DNA of 64,000 bases from Aldehydirespirator sp963662645. GTDB lineage: Bacteria > Actinomycetota > Acidimicrobiia > Acidimicrobiales > Aldehydirespiratoraceae. This document shows, in pieces, positions 35,253 through 43,436 of the stretch. Where the stretch lies: positions 620,001-684,000 of the forward strand of contig OY759762.1 in assembly GCA_963662645.2 (NCBI GenBank). The letters run 5' to 3'. Below the pieces are notes generated by a model. It did not search any database. It worked only from the letters and a program-made list of their open reading frames with translations, and was not told the origin of the DNA. Within the stretch, counting starts at the first letter, position 1, and each line of letters opens with the position of its first letter. Both the position numbers and the translations under genes were made by a program.

Positions 35253-36041
35253 GTGACTAAGAAACTATTGGCGGTCGCTCTTGTGGCTGCGGTCGTTGGT
35301 GGCTCGGCCACCCTCGCCGCAGGTACCGCGTTCGGGCACCACACGAAGCCTCGGTTCGCCCCGGGCCATGAGATGTCGAAACAGAACGTGGCCCTCGCGA
35401 CTTACAAGATTCTGCGGGCCCATGCGCCGGACGCGATCAAGGGCTGCAAGTCTGACGTCAAGAAAGAGCGGAACCGTTTTGGCGATCTGGGCCGCACTGG
35501 AGCCTTCACCCGAGGCGCAATCAACTGCCTCAACAAACTCGGATATCTGCAAGGTCTCCCCGGAGGCACTCCGAGCGATTTCGGAGAATGGTCTTGGGCC
35601 GGCCGGCCTGATCGTGAAATCTATGAGCTACAGGCCTACAAGAACGATCCATTGGTCAAAGCGACAATGTCCCTAGCCTGCCTCACACCAGGTGATCGAG
35701 ACTCCGATGACCCTTATGTCTGGATCTCTCTGGACGGTGTCGCCCTATCGCCCGATGACTTTGGACAAGTACAGGTCACGTACCGGCTCACCGAAGGAAA
35801 AGACTCTAAAGGGTATAAGAGTTATAGAAAGGACATCCGACAGAAGTGGGATGCATTCAGCGATGACTCTCGGTCTACTACACGGTTGGTGCCGGCCGAC
35901 CAAGGCTCGTTTGTCCGTCAACTGAAGAACACGGGCGCTGGCGATCTCCGTATCGTCGGCAGCGATGCAACCGAGAGCATAAGGGCTTTCTTTGAGATCG
36001 AAGGTGTGCGATCGGTGCTCGGCATCCTGACGACTTGCTAG
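35253..36041 (+). CDS. Secreted protein of unknown function, atypical composition
   Basis: The 262-residue product has a signal peptide (KKLLAVALVAAVVGGSATLAAGTAFG, cleavage near 28). The mature domain contains four Cys, FTRGAINCLNKLGYLQGLP, and a final FFEIEGVRSVLGILTTC. Codon choice is more AT-rich than in neighbours (many AAG/ACT/TAT codons), and the gene is flanked by a duplicated glycosyltransferase 3' end, which suggests insertion. The protein at 55158 shares the KRDALTCLAGLGYFDEVP-like and FDIGDSPILAVIRDAC-like blocks and is probably a distant paralogue. No function can be assigned. Confidence 0.7.
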   Translation: MTKKLLAVALVAAVVGGSATLAAGTAFGHHTKPRFAPGHEMSKQNVALATYKILRAHAPDAIKGCKSDVKKERNRFGDLGRTGAFTRGAINCLNKLGYLQGLPGGTPSDFGEWSWAGRPDREIYELQAYKNDPLVKATMSLACLTPGDRDSDDPYVWISLDGVALSPDDFGQVQVTYRLTEGKDSKGYKSYRKDIRQKWDAFSDDSRSTTRLVPADQGSFVRQLKNTGAGDLRIVGSDATESIRAFFEIEGVRSVLGILTTC

Positions 36042-36073
36042 ACGGCATACCACCGGCGGTGTAATGGCGGCGT

Positions 36074-36124
36074 GGGCGTAGGTCCCTTCAAGGAGTTACC
36101 AACTCGCGAAGGAGACCTACGCCC
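36074..36124. repeat. Long imperfect hairpin of unknown origin
   Basis: GGGCGTAGGTCCCTTC (36074-36089) pairs with GAAGGAGACCTACGCCC (36108-36124) with a single-base bulge and an 18-nt loop. It lies between the secreted-protein gene and the glycosyltransferase remnant. It could be a transcription terminator, or an end of a vanished mobile element. Confidence 0.45.
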
Positions 36125-36186
36125 GTGTCGGCACGAGGCTCGGGTGACCACAGTGAGGACAAGGGCCACATTCGCGGCGTCAGCTT

Positions 36187-36232
36187 GAGGTCCGCAAACG
36201 GCCTCGACCTCCCCTTCGCTAGCTTCGACTGA
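36187..36232 (+). pseudogene. Decayed 3' end of a third giant glycosyltransferase copy
   Basis: This 46-bp stretch copies the last 45 bp of the gene ending at 35013. Shared blocks include GGCCTCGACCTC, CCTTCGC and the terminal GCTTC-ACTGA, with about seven substitutions and a one-base insertion that breaks the frame. It shows that a homologous gene end once lay here, so the intervening 1.2 kb was either inserted into it or is what remains between two copies. The remaining bases 36125-36266 hold no gene. Confidence 0.6.
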
Positions 36233-36266
36233 AGCGAGCGCCGCGGCGAGGCGGCCGGTCCGCCGC

Positions 36267-37541
36267 TCAGGCCTCGCGGGCGTGGGCTGCGTATTGGTGG
36301 CGCAGCAGGCTGCCGGCCACCAGCGCGCCGGCCAGCACCGCAGCCACCAGGGCCAGCTCCACCCGCAGGAACGGCTCAAAGTCGAAACTGACCACCACCG
36401 CGAAGGCTGCGATCCCGGCGACCCATCCCGCCACCGCCAGCCGGGTGTGGCCCAGCGCGACCAGGCCCAGCGCCAGCGACAGCATCAGCATCAGGCCTCC
36501 ACCGCTGGCGGCCAGCAGCGCCATGTCGCTGCGGCCCAGCTCGTCGCCGAACACGACCCGCACGATCGGCGGCCCCACCACCGCAGCCACCGCGGTCGTG
36601 GCCAGGGCCACCGCCGCCACCGCCGCCACGATCTTGAGCTGCATGTTGCGGAACCCGACGTGGTCGCCCCGGCCGGCCAGCGTGGCCAGGCTGGGCAGCA
36701 GGCTGGCCTTGACCGCTTGGAAGAAGAACAACGGGATGCGGGCGATGAGCATGCCGTTGAGGAACACGCCGGGGGCGTCGGCGCCCAGTTCGTCGCCGGC
36801 CGCTATGTCGAGCGCCACCGGCCCGACGTTGAGTATGAAGGCCTCGCCGATAGCGGCGATGAGCAGGAAGCCCAGGGCCGGGGTGAGCTCGCGGTACGAG
36901 GCGGGCGGCCCCGGCCGCACGAAGGTCCGGTGGCGGCCGGCCGCAGCGACGGTGGCGACCACCAGCGCGAAGGCGATGGCCAGCCCGTAGGCGCCTACCG
37001 CGGCCACCCCGGCGATGGCCAGCACCACGGCCAAGGCCATGCGGGCCCCGCCCTCGACCACGAAGTACCAGGCGTAGCGGTCGAACAGGTGTCGGCCGCC
37101 GAGGATGCCCCGCACAAGCTGGGAGCCGGCGAACGCGCCCAGAGCCAGCAGCAGGGCCACCAGCAGCTCCAGGCGGCCGTCGAGCAGGTCGTCGAGCCCG
37201 AGCGGCCAGGCCGCGAACAGGGCGGCCGTCACCAGCACGAACTGCGCCGCGCCCAGCACCCCGGCTCGGCGCAGGACCGGAGCGCTGCCCACTCCCCGGC
37301 TGGCCCGGTCGGCGGTGGCCCGGGCCACTTCCTGCTCGAGGGGCTGGAACAGGCCGAAGCCGCCGATGTTGACCAGGGCCCACAGCACGGCCAGGCCGCC
37401 GTAGCCGTCGTCGCCCAGAGCGCGCTGGGCCACCACCAGGTATCCGTAGGTGGTGAGCCCGTTGAAGACCAGCCCCCAGAGGATCCAGGAGGTGCCGAAG
37501 GGCAGCAGGCTGACGAAGCGCCCCCGGAGATTGTTCAACAC
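36267..37541 (-). CDS. Oligosaccharide flippase (Wzx/MATE-like polysaccharide exporter)
   Basis: The 424-residue protein has about twelve hydrophobic helices and the typical opening LLPFGTSWILWGLVFNGLTTYGYLVVAQRALG. It retains LAVLWALVNIGGFGLFQPLEQEVAR and the central GVFLNGMLIARIPLFFFQAVKASLLPSLA, as in polysaccharide-transport flippases. It probably moves lipid-linked units across the membrane. Together with the ABC exporter at 24.1-25.8 kb this gives the locus two export routes, suggesting two glycans or divided roles. It is convergent with the plus-strand cluster. Confidence 0.85.
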   Translation of the reverse strand: MLNNLRGRFVSLLPFGTSWILWGLVFNGLTTYGYLVVAQRALGDDGYGGLAVLWALVNIGGFGLFQPLEQEVARATADRASRGVGSAPVLRRAGVLGAAQFVLVTAALFAAWPLGLDDLLDGRLELLVALLLALGAFAGSQLVRGILGGRHLFDRYAWYFVVEGGARMALAVVLAIAGVAAVGAYGLAIAFALVVATVAAAGRHRTFVRPGPPASYRELTPALGFLLIAAIGEAFILNVGPVALDIAAGDELGADAPGVFLNGMLIARIPLFFFQAVKASLLPSLATLAGRGDHVGFRNMQLKIVAAVAAVALATTAVAAVVGPPIVRVVFGDELGRSDMALLAASGGGLMLMLSLALGLVALGHTRLAVAGWVAGIAAFAVVVSFDFEPFLRVELALVAAVLAGALVAGSLLRHQYAAHAREA

Positions 37542-37559
37542 CTGTCCGATGGCGCAGTC

Positions 37560-37655
37560 CCCTTGTTTCCGCTCTTGTTCGCTTCGCTCACGGGCCGCTC
37601 GGGCCCGCGTGTTCCGGGGCGCCCGCTTCGCTCACGGACCGCTCGGCCTCTCGCC
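37560..37655 (+). repeat. Dispersed intergenic repeat copy
   Basis: The segment CGCTCTTGTTCGCTTCGCTC followed by ACGGGCCGCTCGGGCC matches the cores at 18472 and 49677. A second half-copy (CGCTTCGCTCACGGACCGCT) follows at about 37622. It occupies the gap between the flippase start and the rhodanese-ThiF stop. Confidence 0.7.
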
Positions 37656-37708
37656 GGGCGGCGGGGCGTACTCAGTCTACGTCGCGACGAGACTTCGGAG
37701 AGTTACAG

Positions 37709-38869
37709 CTAGGAGAGGGTCGGCATGCAGAGGCCGTCGAGTTCGCCGACCTCGATGCGGTCCCGGTTGTCGTAGGTGACCTCGTTGGAGGGGTCGGGCC
37801 GCAGCCTGAACTCGCGGAAGCTCATCTCCAGCGCGTCGAAGGCCACCAGCCGGCCACGCAGCGAGTCGCCCACTCCCAGGATCAGCTTCATGGCCTCGAG
37901 GGCCTGCACGCTGCCGACGATGCCGGGCAGCACGCCCAGCACCCCGGCCTCGGCGCAGCTCGGCGCCATCTCCGGCGGCGGGGGCTCGGGCAGCATGTCG
38001 CGGTAGGTGGGCCCGTTGCGGGGGTCGAACACCGTGACCTGGCCCTCGAAGCGGAAGATCGATCCGTGCACCACCGGGATGCCGAGCTTCACCGAGGCGT
38101 CGTTGAGCAGGTAGCGGCTCGGGAAATTGTCGGCCCCGTCGACCACCACGTCGTAGCCGTCGAGGATCTCGAGGACGTTGTCGGCGCCGAGCCGGGTGTC
38201 GTAGGTGACCACGTTGACGTCGGGGTTCAGCGCAGTCAGGGTCTTCTTGGCCGAGTCGACCTTGCGGTCGCCCACCCGGTCGACGTTGTGCAGGACCTGG
38301 CGCTGGAGGTTGGACTCGTCCACGACGTCCATGTCGATGATGCCGATGGTGCCCACCCCCGCGGCCGCCAGGTACAGCGCAGCCGGGGAGCCGAGCCCGC
38401 CCGCGCCGAGCAGCAGCACCTTGGCGTCAAGCAGCTTGAGCTGCCCCTCCTCGCCCACCTCGGGCACCAGCAGGTGGCGCTGGTAGCGGTTGCGCTGATC
38501 GGGCGACAGGGTGCGGGGCCGCGCCCAGGCCCGGCCCTCGTCCTTCCACTTGTTGAAGCCGCCGTCCATGGACACCACGTCGGTGTAGCCCATCTGCTCG
38601 AGGGTCACCGCGGCGAAGGCGGACCGCACCCCGCCCGCGCACATGGCGACCAGCGGGGTGGACCGATCCGCGACCCGGTTCTCGATGCTCGACTCGAGCT
38701 GGCCCCGGGGGATGTGCACCGAGCCGGCGATGGCGCCCTGCTCGTACTCGTCGGGCTCGCGCACGTCGAGCAGGGTCCAGCCCTCGGCCAGCAACTGCTC
38801 GCCGCCAGCGGTGTCAACCTCGCGTATCTGGGCTTTGGCCTGCGTCAATAGTTCTCGAAAACTCGCCAT
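37709..38869 (-). CDS. Rhodanese-ThiF fusion, sulfur-carrier adenylyltransferase/sulfurtransferase
   Basis: Residues 1-105 form a rhodanese domain with LLDVREPDEYEQGAI and the persulfide loop CAGGVRS. Residues 125-386 form a ThiF/MoeB E1-like domain with VLLLGAGGLGSPAALYLAAAGVG, SNLQRQVLH and DGADNFPSRYLLND. It should adenylate and thiolate ubiquitin-like sulfur carriers for molybdopterin, thiamin or cysteine synthesis. In actinobacterial MoeZ the rhodanese part is C-terminal; here the order is reversed. The C-x-x-C zinc pairs of MoeB are not visible. Confidence 0.88.
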   Translation of the reverse strand: MASFRELLTQAKAQIREVDTAGGEQLLAEGWTLLDVREPDEYEQGAIAGSVHIPRGQLESSIENRVADRSTPLVAMCAGGVRSAFAAVTLEQMGYTDVVSMDGGFNKWKDEGRAWARPRTLSPDQRNRYQRHLLVPEVGEEGQLKLLDAKVLLLGAGGLGSPAALYLAAAGVGTIGIIDMDVVDESNLQRQVLHNVDRVGDRKVDSAKKTLTALNPDVNVVTYDTRLGADNVLEILDGYDVVVDGADNFPSRYLLNDASVKLGIPVVHGSIFRFEGQVTVFDPRNGPTYRDMLPEPPPPEMAPSCAEAGVLGVLPGIVGSVQALEAMKLILGVGDSLRGRLVAFDALEMSFREFRLRPDPSNEVTYDNRDRIEVGELDGLCMPTLS

Positions 38870-38911
38870 GGGCTAAATCCTACCTGTCTTGTCGGGATTT
38901 AGCCACTCCGG

Positions 38912-39691
38912 CTAGTCGCCGGGGTCCAGGCCGCAGATGACGGGCAGCACTTCGCTGATGGAGCCGCCCACCAGCACGTTGGCCAGGGCATCGAACTCGG
39001 TCGGCTCTCCGTTCACGATGACCAGGCGGGCCCCCGAATGCGCGGCCAGGGGGGCGGTCATGTTGATGGGCGACACGGCCAGCGTCGTGCCCACCGCCAG
39101 AAACAGGTCGCATTCGAGGGCGGCCCGCTCGGCCCGGGCCAGATCGACCGGGTTGAGGCTCTGGCCGAACGACACGGTGGCCGACTTCAGGAGCCACCCG
39201 CAGCGCGGGCACTCGGGGTCCTCCTCGCCGGCCCGCACCCGCTCCAGCGCGGCCTCGATGTCGTCGCGGTAGTCGCACGACAGGCACTGCACCTTGCGGG
39301 TGGTGCCGTGGATCTCCACGACGCGCTCGGGGTCGCTTCCGGCCTGCTGGTGGAGTTCGTCCACGTTCTGGGTGATCAGCAGGTGGAGCTTGCCCCGCCG
39401 TTCGAGGTGGACCAGCGCCTCGTGACCCCGGTTGGGCTCGACATCGGCCCACAGCGCCCCGGCGGCCCGGCGAGCCCAGTTGCTGCGCCGGACCTCGGGA
39501 TCGGACACGTAGACGTTGATGTTGGAGGCCCGCTCGGCCGCGGGGTCCCGCGTCCAAAGGCCTTCGGGGCCCCGGAAGTCGGGCAGGCCGCTGTCGGTGG
39601 AGATGCCCGCGCCGGTGAGCACGGTCACTCGCTCAGCGGCGTCGACCATCCGGCGGGCCGCAGCCACCTCGGCCGCAGTATCCGCTCGCAC
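38912..39691 (-). CDS. cobB: Sir2-family NAD-dependent protein deacylase
   Basis: The 259-residue protein has the NAD-binding GAGISTDSGLPDFRGPEGLW, TQNVDELHQQAG, the catalytic His in EIHGTT, and a four-Cys zinc site (CLSCDYRDD and CPRCGW). It ends with VGTTLAVSP and IVNGEPTEFD. These are complete sirtuin motifs, so it should remove acyl groups from lysines, for example on acyl-CoA synthetases. It is on the same strand as the rhodanese-ThiF gene, 42 bp upstream of its start. Confidence 0.92.
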   Translation of the reverse strand: MRADTAAEVAAARRMVDAAERVTVLTGAGISTDSGLPDFRGPEGLWTRDPAAERASNINVYVSDPEVRRSNWARRAAGALWADVEPNRGHEALVHLERRGKLHLLITQNVDELHQQAGSDPERVVEIHGTTRKVQCLSCDYRDDIEAALERVRAGEEDPECPRCGWLLKSATVSFGQSLNPVDLARAERAALECDLFLAVGTTLAVSPINMTAPLAAHSGARLVIVNGEPTEFDALANVLVGGSISEVLPVICGLDPGD

Positions 39692-39848
39692 CCCGCCAGC
39701 CTAGAGGCCGAGCCGGCAGGCCCCGATCGGTGGACGGATCGTCAGCCGCGCCGCGGGCCGCATCGATTCGATCCGGCCCGTTGCTGCGTATTCGGCGCGG
39801 CGCCTTCAGCGTTGCGAATTCAGCAAGATATTGGGCTGATTTTTCTGA

Positions 39849-39877
39849 TTGACAAGCTGTAGGGGCCTACATATGTT
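39849..39877 (+). promoter_or_regulatory. Promoter with a palindrome in its spacer
   Basis: TTGACA (39849-39854) and TATGTT (39872-39877) are 17 bases apart in the 261-bp divergent gap. The spacer holds the perfect inverted repeat TGTAGG-GG-CCTACA (39858-39871). The layout predicts a repressor site controlling the gene at 39953. The remainder of the gap shows nothing else. Confidence 0.55.
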
Positions 39878-39952
39878 TCAAAGTCGGCACTTCCCCCCGC
39901 AAGTTGCGACTCAGGCGCGCTCACGAGCGCTCGTCTTTCTTGGAGAATCATC

Positions 39953-40705
39953 ATGACCTCGTCTATCAACCTGCCCCCGGCCATCGTCAGCTCTGAAGTG
40001 ATCACGCTGATCCCGTGGGTCGACCAGCGCATCGACGACGCTCTCGGCCACGATCCGAGATCCGCCTACGTCGAACAGTTCTGGCTGGCAACGCTGGGGC
40101 CCTCCACCACCTGGTTCCTGCGCCATTGCGCCGACCTGCTCGACGAGACCGACGGCACGTCCGTCAATCTGCGGGAGACCGCCAGCACCCTCGGCATCGG
40201 ACACGAGGGCGGCGCTCGCAGCGCCATGGCCAAGACGGTCGCTCGAGCATGCCGGTTCCGGGCGGCCCGGTCCGTTGGACCGACAACCCTGGCCGTCCGT
40301 CTTCAGCTGCCCCAGCTCAGCCACCGCCAATTGGCTCGACTGCCCAAGTCCGTGCAGCGGCGCCACGCCGAGTTTCTCGCGTCCAGCTCGAGCCCCGACG
40401 CCGCATACCGTCCACAGCAGCGAGCCCGGCAGTTGGCCTCGTGCCTGATCGAGTGCGGCGACACCATCAGCGAGGCGGAGCGCCAACTGGCCGGCATGGG
40501 GTTCCATCCGGCCATCGTTGCCGACGCTGTCCGGTGGGCCTGGAGCCTTCATCACGGCCGCGGGTCCTCCGAGGCCGGCGAGTTGATCGCGGCGACCGCG
40601 GCCGAGGCCAGCGAGTTGATTGCAGCAACCACAGCCGACACCGGCGAACCGATCGCGGCGACCGTGGCCGAGCCCGGCCCGCGGCAGGAGATCGGCGTGA
40701 TGTAG
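39953..40705 (+). CDS. Conserved actinobacterial protein of unknown function
   Basis: The 250-residue protein carries DPRSAYVEQFWLATLGPSTTWFLRHCADLLD, then a helix-turn-helix-like NLRETASTLGIGHEGGARSAMAKTVARACRF and LAVRLQLPQLSHRQLARLPKSVQRRH. I recognise this pattern as a widespread unnamed actinobacterial family, possibly DNA-binding. The last 60 residues contain an 11-12-residue imperfect repeat (ELIAATAAEAS, ELIAATTADTG, EPIAATVAEPG). GGAG lies before the ATG. A regulated promoter precedes it. Confidence 0.7.
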   Translation: MTSSINLPPAIVSSEVITLIPWVDQRIDDALGHDPRSAYVEQFWLATLGPSTTWFLRHCADLLDETDGTSVNLRETASTLGIGHEGGARSAMAKTVARACRFRAARSVGPTTLAVRLQLPQLSHRQLARLPKSVQRRHAEFLASSSSPDAAYRPQQRARQLASCLIECGDTISEAERQLAGMGFHPAIVADAVRWAWSLHHGRGSSEAGELIAATAAEASELIAATTADTGEPIAATVAEPGPRQEIGVM

Positions 40706-40731
40706 CGTCGAGGCCTGGCTAGGGGGTGAAT

Positions 40732-41778
40732 ATGGAACCCGCAATACCGGACGGCATTGACGACATCGACGACGAGTGGCTCTCGCAGGCCATGGGCTCG
40801 CCCGTGCGGATCGCCGACATCGACGACATCGGGACAGGGGTCGGGATGATCGGCGCCATCTACCGAGCGACGCTGGAGGGCGACGGCCCCGACACCGTGG
40901 TCATAAAGATGCCCGGGCTCGACGAGACGGCCCGCTTCACGGCCCAGATCCTGCGGCTCAACATCCGCGAGGTCGGCTTCTACCGCGAGCTGGCCGCCGA
41001 GAGCCCCATCCGGGTGCCGGCCTGCCACTTCGGCGCCGTCGATGCCGAGACCCACCAGTTCGTGCTGGTGCTGGAGGATGTGGGCTCGCACCGGGCCGTC
41101 AGCCAGATCGAGGGCATGGGCCGGGCCGACGCCGAGCAGGCCGTGGACGAACTGGCCGCGTGGCACGCCCACTGGTGGGGCGCGGCGGGCCCGATCGTGG
41201 AGCGGGGCACCGCGGTGAGCATCCGCGATCCCATCTACCCGATGCTGCTGCCCCCGGTGTTCTCGGACGGCTGGGCCAAGGTGCGGGGCGCCATGAGCGT
41301 CCCCCGGGCGGTTGAGACGGTGGCCGACGGCTGGGTGGAGGCCCTCCCCGAAATGCTGGGTTCGCTGGGCACGACACCGAGCACCCTGGTCCACGGCGAC
41401 TACCGGGCCGACAACATGTTCTTCGACGACGACGGGCGGGTCGTGCTGCTCGACTTCCAGGTCATCGGCGAGTCCATGCCGGTGGGCGATCTGGCCTACT
41501 TCGTCACCGGGAGCCTGGCCCCCGCCACCGCCTCGGAGATCGAGCCGGGCCTGTACGAGCGCTGGCTCAGCGCCCTCAAGTCCGAGGGCGTGCCCGAGTC
41601 CGAGACCGACGGGATGTGGGACATCTACAGGGGCGCCGTGCTGTTCTGCGTCTGCTACCCGATGATCGCCGGCGCAGGGATGGACCTCACCGACGAGCGC
41701 CAGCGAGGACTGCTGGCAGCCACGTTCGAGCGCTTCGAGCGGGCCGCCGACGAACTGAACCTGCCCGACCTGCTCTGA
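40732..41778 (+). CDS. Aminoglycoside/choline-kinase-like phosphotransferase
   Basis: The 348-residue protein has a P-loop-like GVGMIGAIYRATL, the ATP Lys in VVIKMP, and the catalytic Brenner loop LVHGDYRADNMFF followed by VLLDFQVIG, the APH/choline-kinase hallmark. The length and helical C-lobe fit the actinobacterial branch annotated as ecdysteroid-kinase-like. The substrate is unknown. ATG 40732 is chosen because AGGGGG (40721-40726) lies five bases upstream, whereas the GTG at 40726 would overlap it. Confidence 0.85.
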   Translation: MEPAIPDGIDDIDDEWLSQAMGSPVRIADIDDIGTGVGMIGAIYRATLEGDGPDTVVIKMPGLDETARFTAQILRLNIREVGFYRELAAESPIRVPACHFGAVDAETHQFVLVLEDVGSHRAVSQIEGMGRADAEQAVDELAAWHAHWWGAAGPIVERGTAVSIRDPIYPMLLPPVFSDGWAKVRGAMSVPRAVETVADGWVEALPEMLGSLGTTPSTLVHGDYRADNMFFDDDGRVVLLDFQVIGESMPVGDLAYFVTGSLAPATASEIEPGLYERWLSALKSEGVPESETDGMWDIYRGAVLFCVCYPMIAGAGMDLTDERQRGLLAATFERFERAADELNLPDLL

Positions 41779-41796
41779 GGCGCTCGGCCCTACCGC

Positions 41797-43263
41797 TCAG
41801 CTGTGTGAGGCATACGACAGGGCCAACTCGATCAGGGTGCGCACGCCGAAGCCGGTGCCGCCCTTGGAGATCTCGCCGTCGTCCGACTCGGCCCGGGCCG
41901 GGCCGGCGATGTCGAGGTGGGCCCAAGGAATGCCGTCGGCCACGAACTGCTTCAGGATCAGCCCCGCCGTGAGCGCGCCCCCGTGGGAGCCTCCGATGTT
42001 CTTCATGTCGGCCACGTTCGACTCGAACTGCTTGGCGTAGTCAGTCGGCAGCGGCAGCGGCCACACCCGCTCCCCGACACGGTCCGCGGCGGCGCGGATC
42101 TCATCGATCAGCGATTCGTCGTTTCCCATCAGCCCGGCGATGGACGGCCCCAGCGCCACCATGCAGGCGCCGGTGAGGGTGGCCAGATCGACGATGGCGT
42201 CGGGCTCGTCCTCGCAGGCCAGCGACAGAGCGTCGGCCAGGATCAGGCGACCCTCGGCATCGGTGTTGAGCACCTCGATGGTCTTGCCGTTGCGGATGGT
42301 CAGGACGTCGCCGGGCCGGGTGGCGTCGCCGCCGAGCATGTTGTCGGTCATGGGCAGGTACCCCTTGACCTTGACCGGCGCGCCCACCTCGGGGAGCACC
42401 GACATGGCCCCGATGATCGCGGCCGCTCCGCACATGTCCATCTTCATGGCCATCATGCCCTGCGCGGTCTTGATGGACAGGCCGCCGGCGTCGAAAGTGA
42501 TTCCCTTTCCCACGTAGGCCAGCGTCGCCGCCGGGTCGCCCTCGGGTTCGTAGGTCAACTCCACGTAACGCGGCGGATTGGTGCTGCCCCGGTTGACCCC
42601 GAGCAAGCCCCCGAGCCGCTCCCTCTTGATCTCCGCTTCGTTCCAGACCTTCGACTTCAGACCGGCCTTGCCGGCCGCCGCGGCAGCCTTGCGGGCGAAG
42701 GCCGGGGCGGTGAGCGAGCCGCCGGGCTCGTTGGACAGGTCGCGAGCCATGCACACGCCTGCCGCGATGGCGGAGCCACGGCCCAGCGCGGCCTTGGCCG
42801 CGGCCGACGTGCTTCCCACGACGTCGACCCGGGCCAGCTTGGGGGCGCCGTTGCCACCGTTGGAGCCATCGGCGGACGACTTGTAAACGGTGTATCGGTA
42901 GCCGCCCAGGATCACGCCCTCGGCCAGCGCCTGGCGGGCCTCGGCATCGTCGACAGCGGAGTCGCCGGGCAGCCGCACCGCCACCCGCGGGTGGCGCGAG
43001 CACGAGCGAGCCAACGCCGCGCCGGCTCGCCGGATCGTGGCCGGGGTGACTTCGCCAGCCGGGCCTACGCCGACCAGCCCGGCTAACCCGACGGCGGCGG
43101 GCTGCAAGTGGACCTGGTCCGCCTTGCCCTCGAACCCGGCGGTGTCCAGAACGGCAGCGTCGAAACCGTCGAGGCCGAACTGGACCGCATCGGAGGTGAC
43201 CATGGCAATGCTCGCAGTGGCGGCCTTCGACACCGAGCGGGCGGCATGAACTGTGATCGGCAT
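41797..43263 (-). CDS. pepA: Leucyl aminopeptidase, M17 family
   Basis: The 488-residue protein contains YVGKGITFDAGGLSIK, MKMDMCGAAAIIGAM and NTDAEGRLILADAL, the last being the M17 signature with metal ligands Asp and Glu and the catalytic Arg. It removes N-terminal residues with two metal ions in a cytosolic hexamer. Its N-terminal domain is shorter and more variable, as usual. Two 48-bp repeats lie between its start and the ligD gene upstream. Confidence 0.93.
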   Translation of the reverse strand: MPITVHAARSVSKAATASIAMVTSDAVQFGLDGFDAAVLDTAGFEGKADQVHLQPAAVGLAGLVGVGPAGEVTPATIRRAGAALARSCSRHPRVAVRLPGDSAVDDAEARQALAEGVILGGYRYTVYKSSADGSNGGNGAPKLARVDVVGSTSAAAKAALGRGSAIAAGVCMARDLSNEPGGSLTAPAFARKAAAAAGKAGLKSKVWNEAEIKRERLGGLLGVNRGSTNPPRYVELTYEPEGDPAATLAYVGKGITFDAGGLSIKTAQGMMAMKMDMCGAAAIIGAMSVLPEVGAPVKVKGYLPMTDNMLGGDATRPGDVLTIRNGKTIEVLNTDAEGRLILADALSLACEDEPDAIVDLATLTGACMVALGPSIAGLMGNDESLIDEIRAAADRVGERVWPLPLPTDYAKQFESNVADMKNIGGSHGGALTAGLILKQFVADGIPWAHLDIAGPARAESDDGEISKGGTGFGVRTLIELALSYASHS

Positions 43264-43307
43264 CCGGTCAGACTAACGGCGGCAGAATGTCCAACCCTCG
43301 CAGCCCG

Positions 43308-43427
43308 GAACTGGCAGCAGAACGACCCACATAGGGGGCAAAACGCTGCCAATTCCCCGACCACAGCCGGGCCAGCCCAGAACTGGCAGCAGAACGACCC
43401 ACATAGGGGGCAAAACGCTGCCAATTC
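43308..43427. repeat. Two identical 48-bp units with inverted ends
   Basis: Copies at 43308-43355 and 43380-43427 are identical over 48 bp and 72 bp apart. Each begins GAACTGGCAGC and ends GCTGCCAATTC, an 11-bp inverted repeat with one mismatch, around a core containing ACCCACATAGGGGG. They fill the gap upstream of pepA. They could be a small non-autonomous element, paired terminators or a regulator site. Confidence 0.7.
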
Positions 43428-43436
43428 GGCAAGCGC

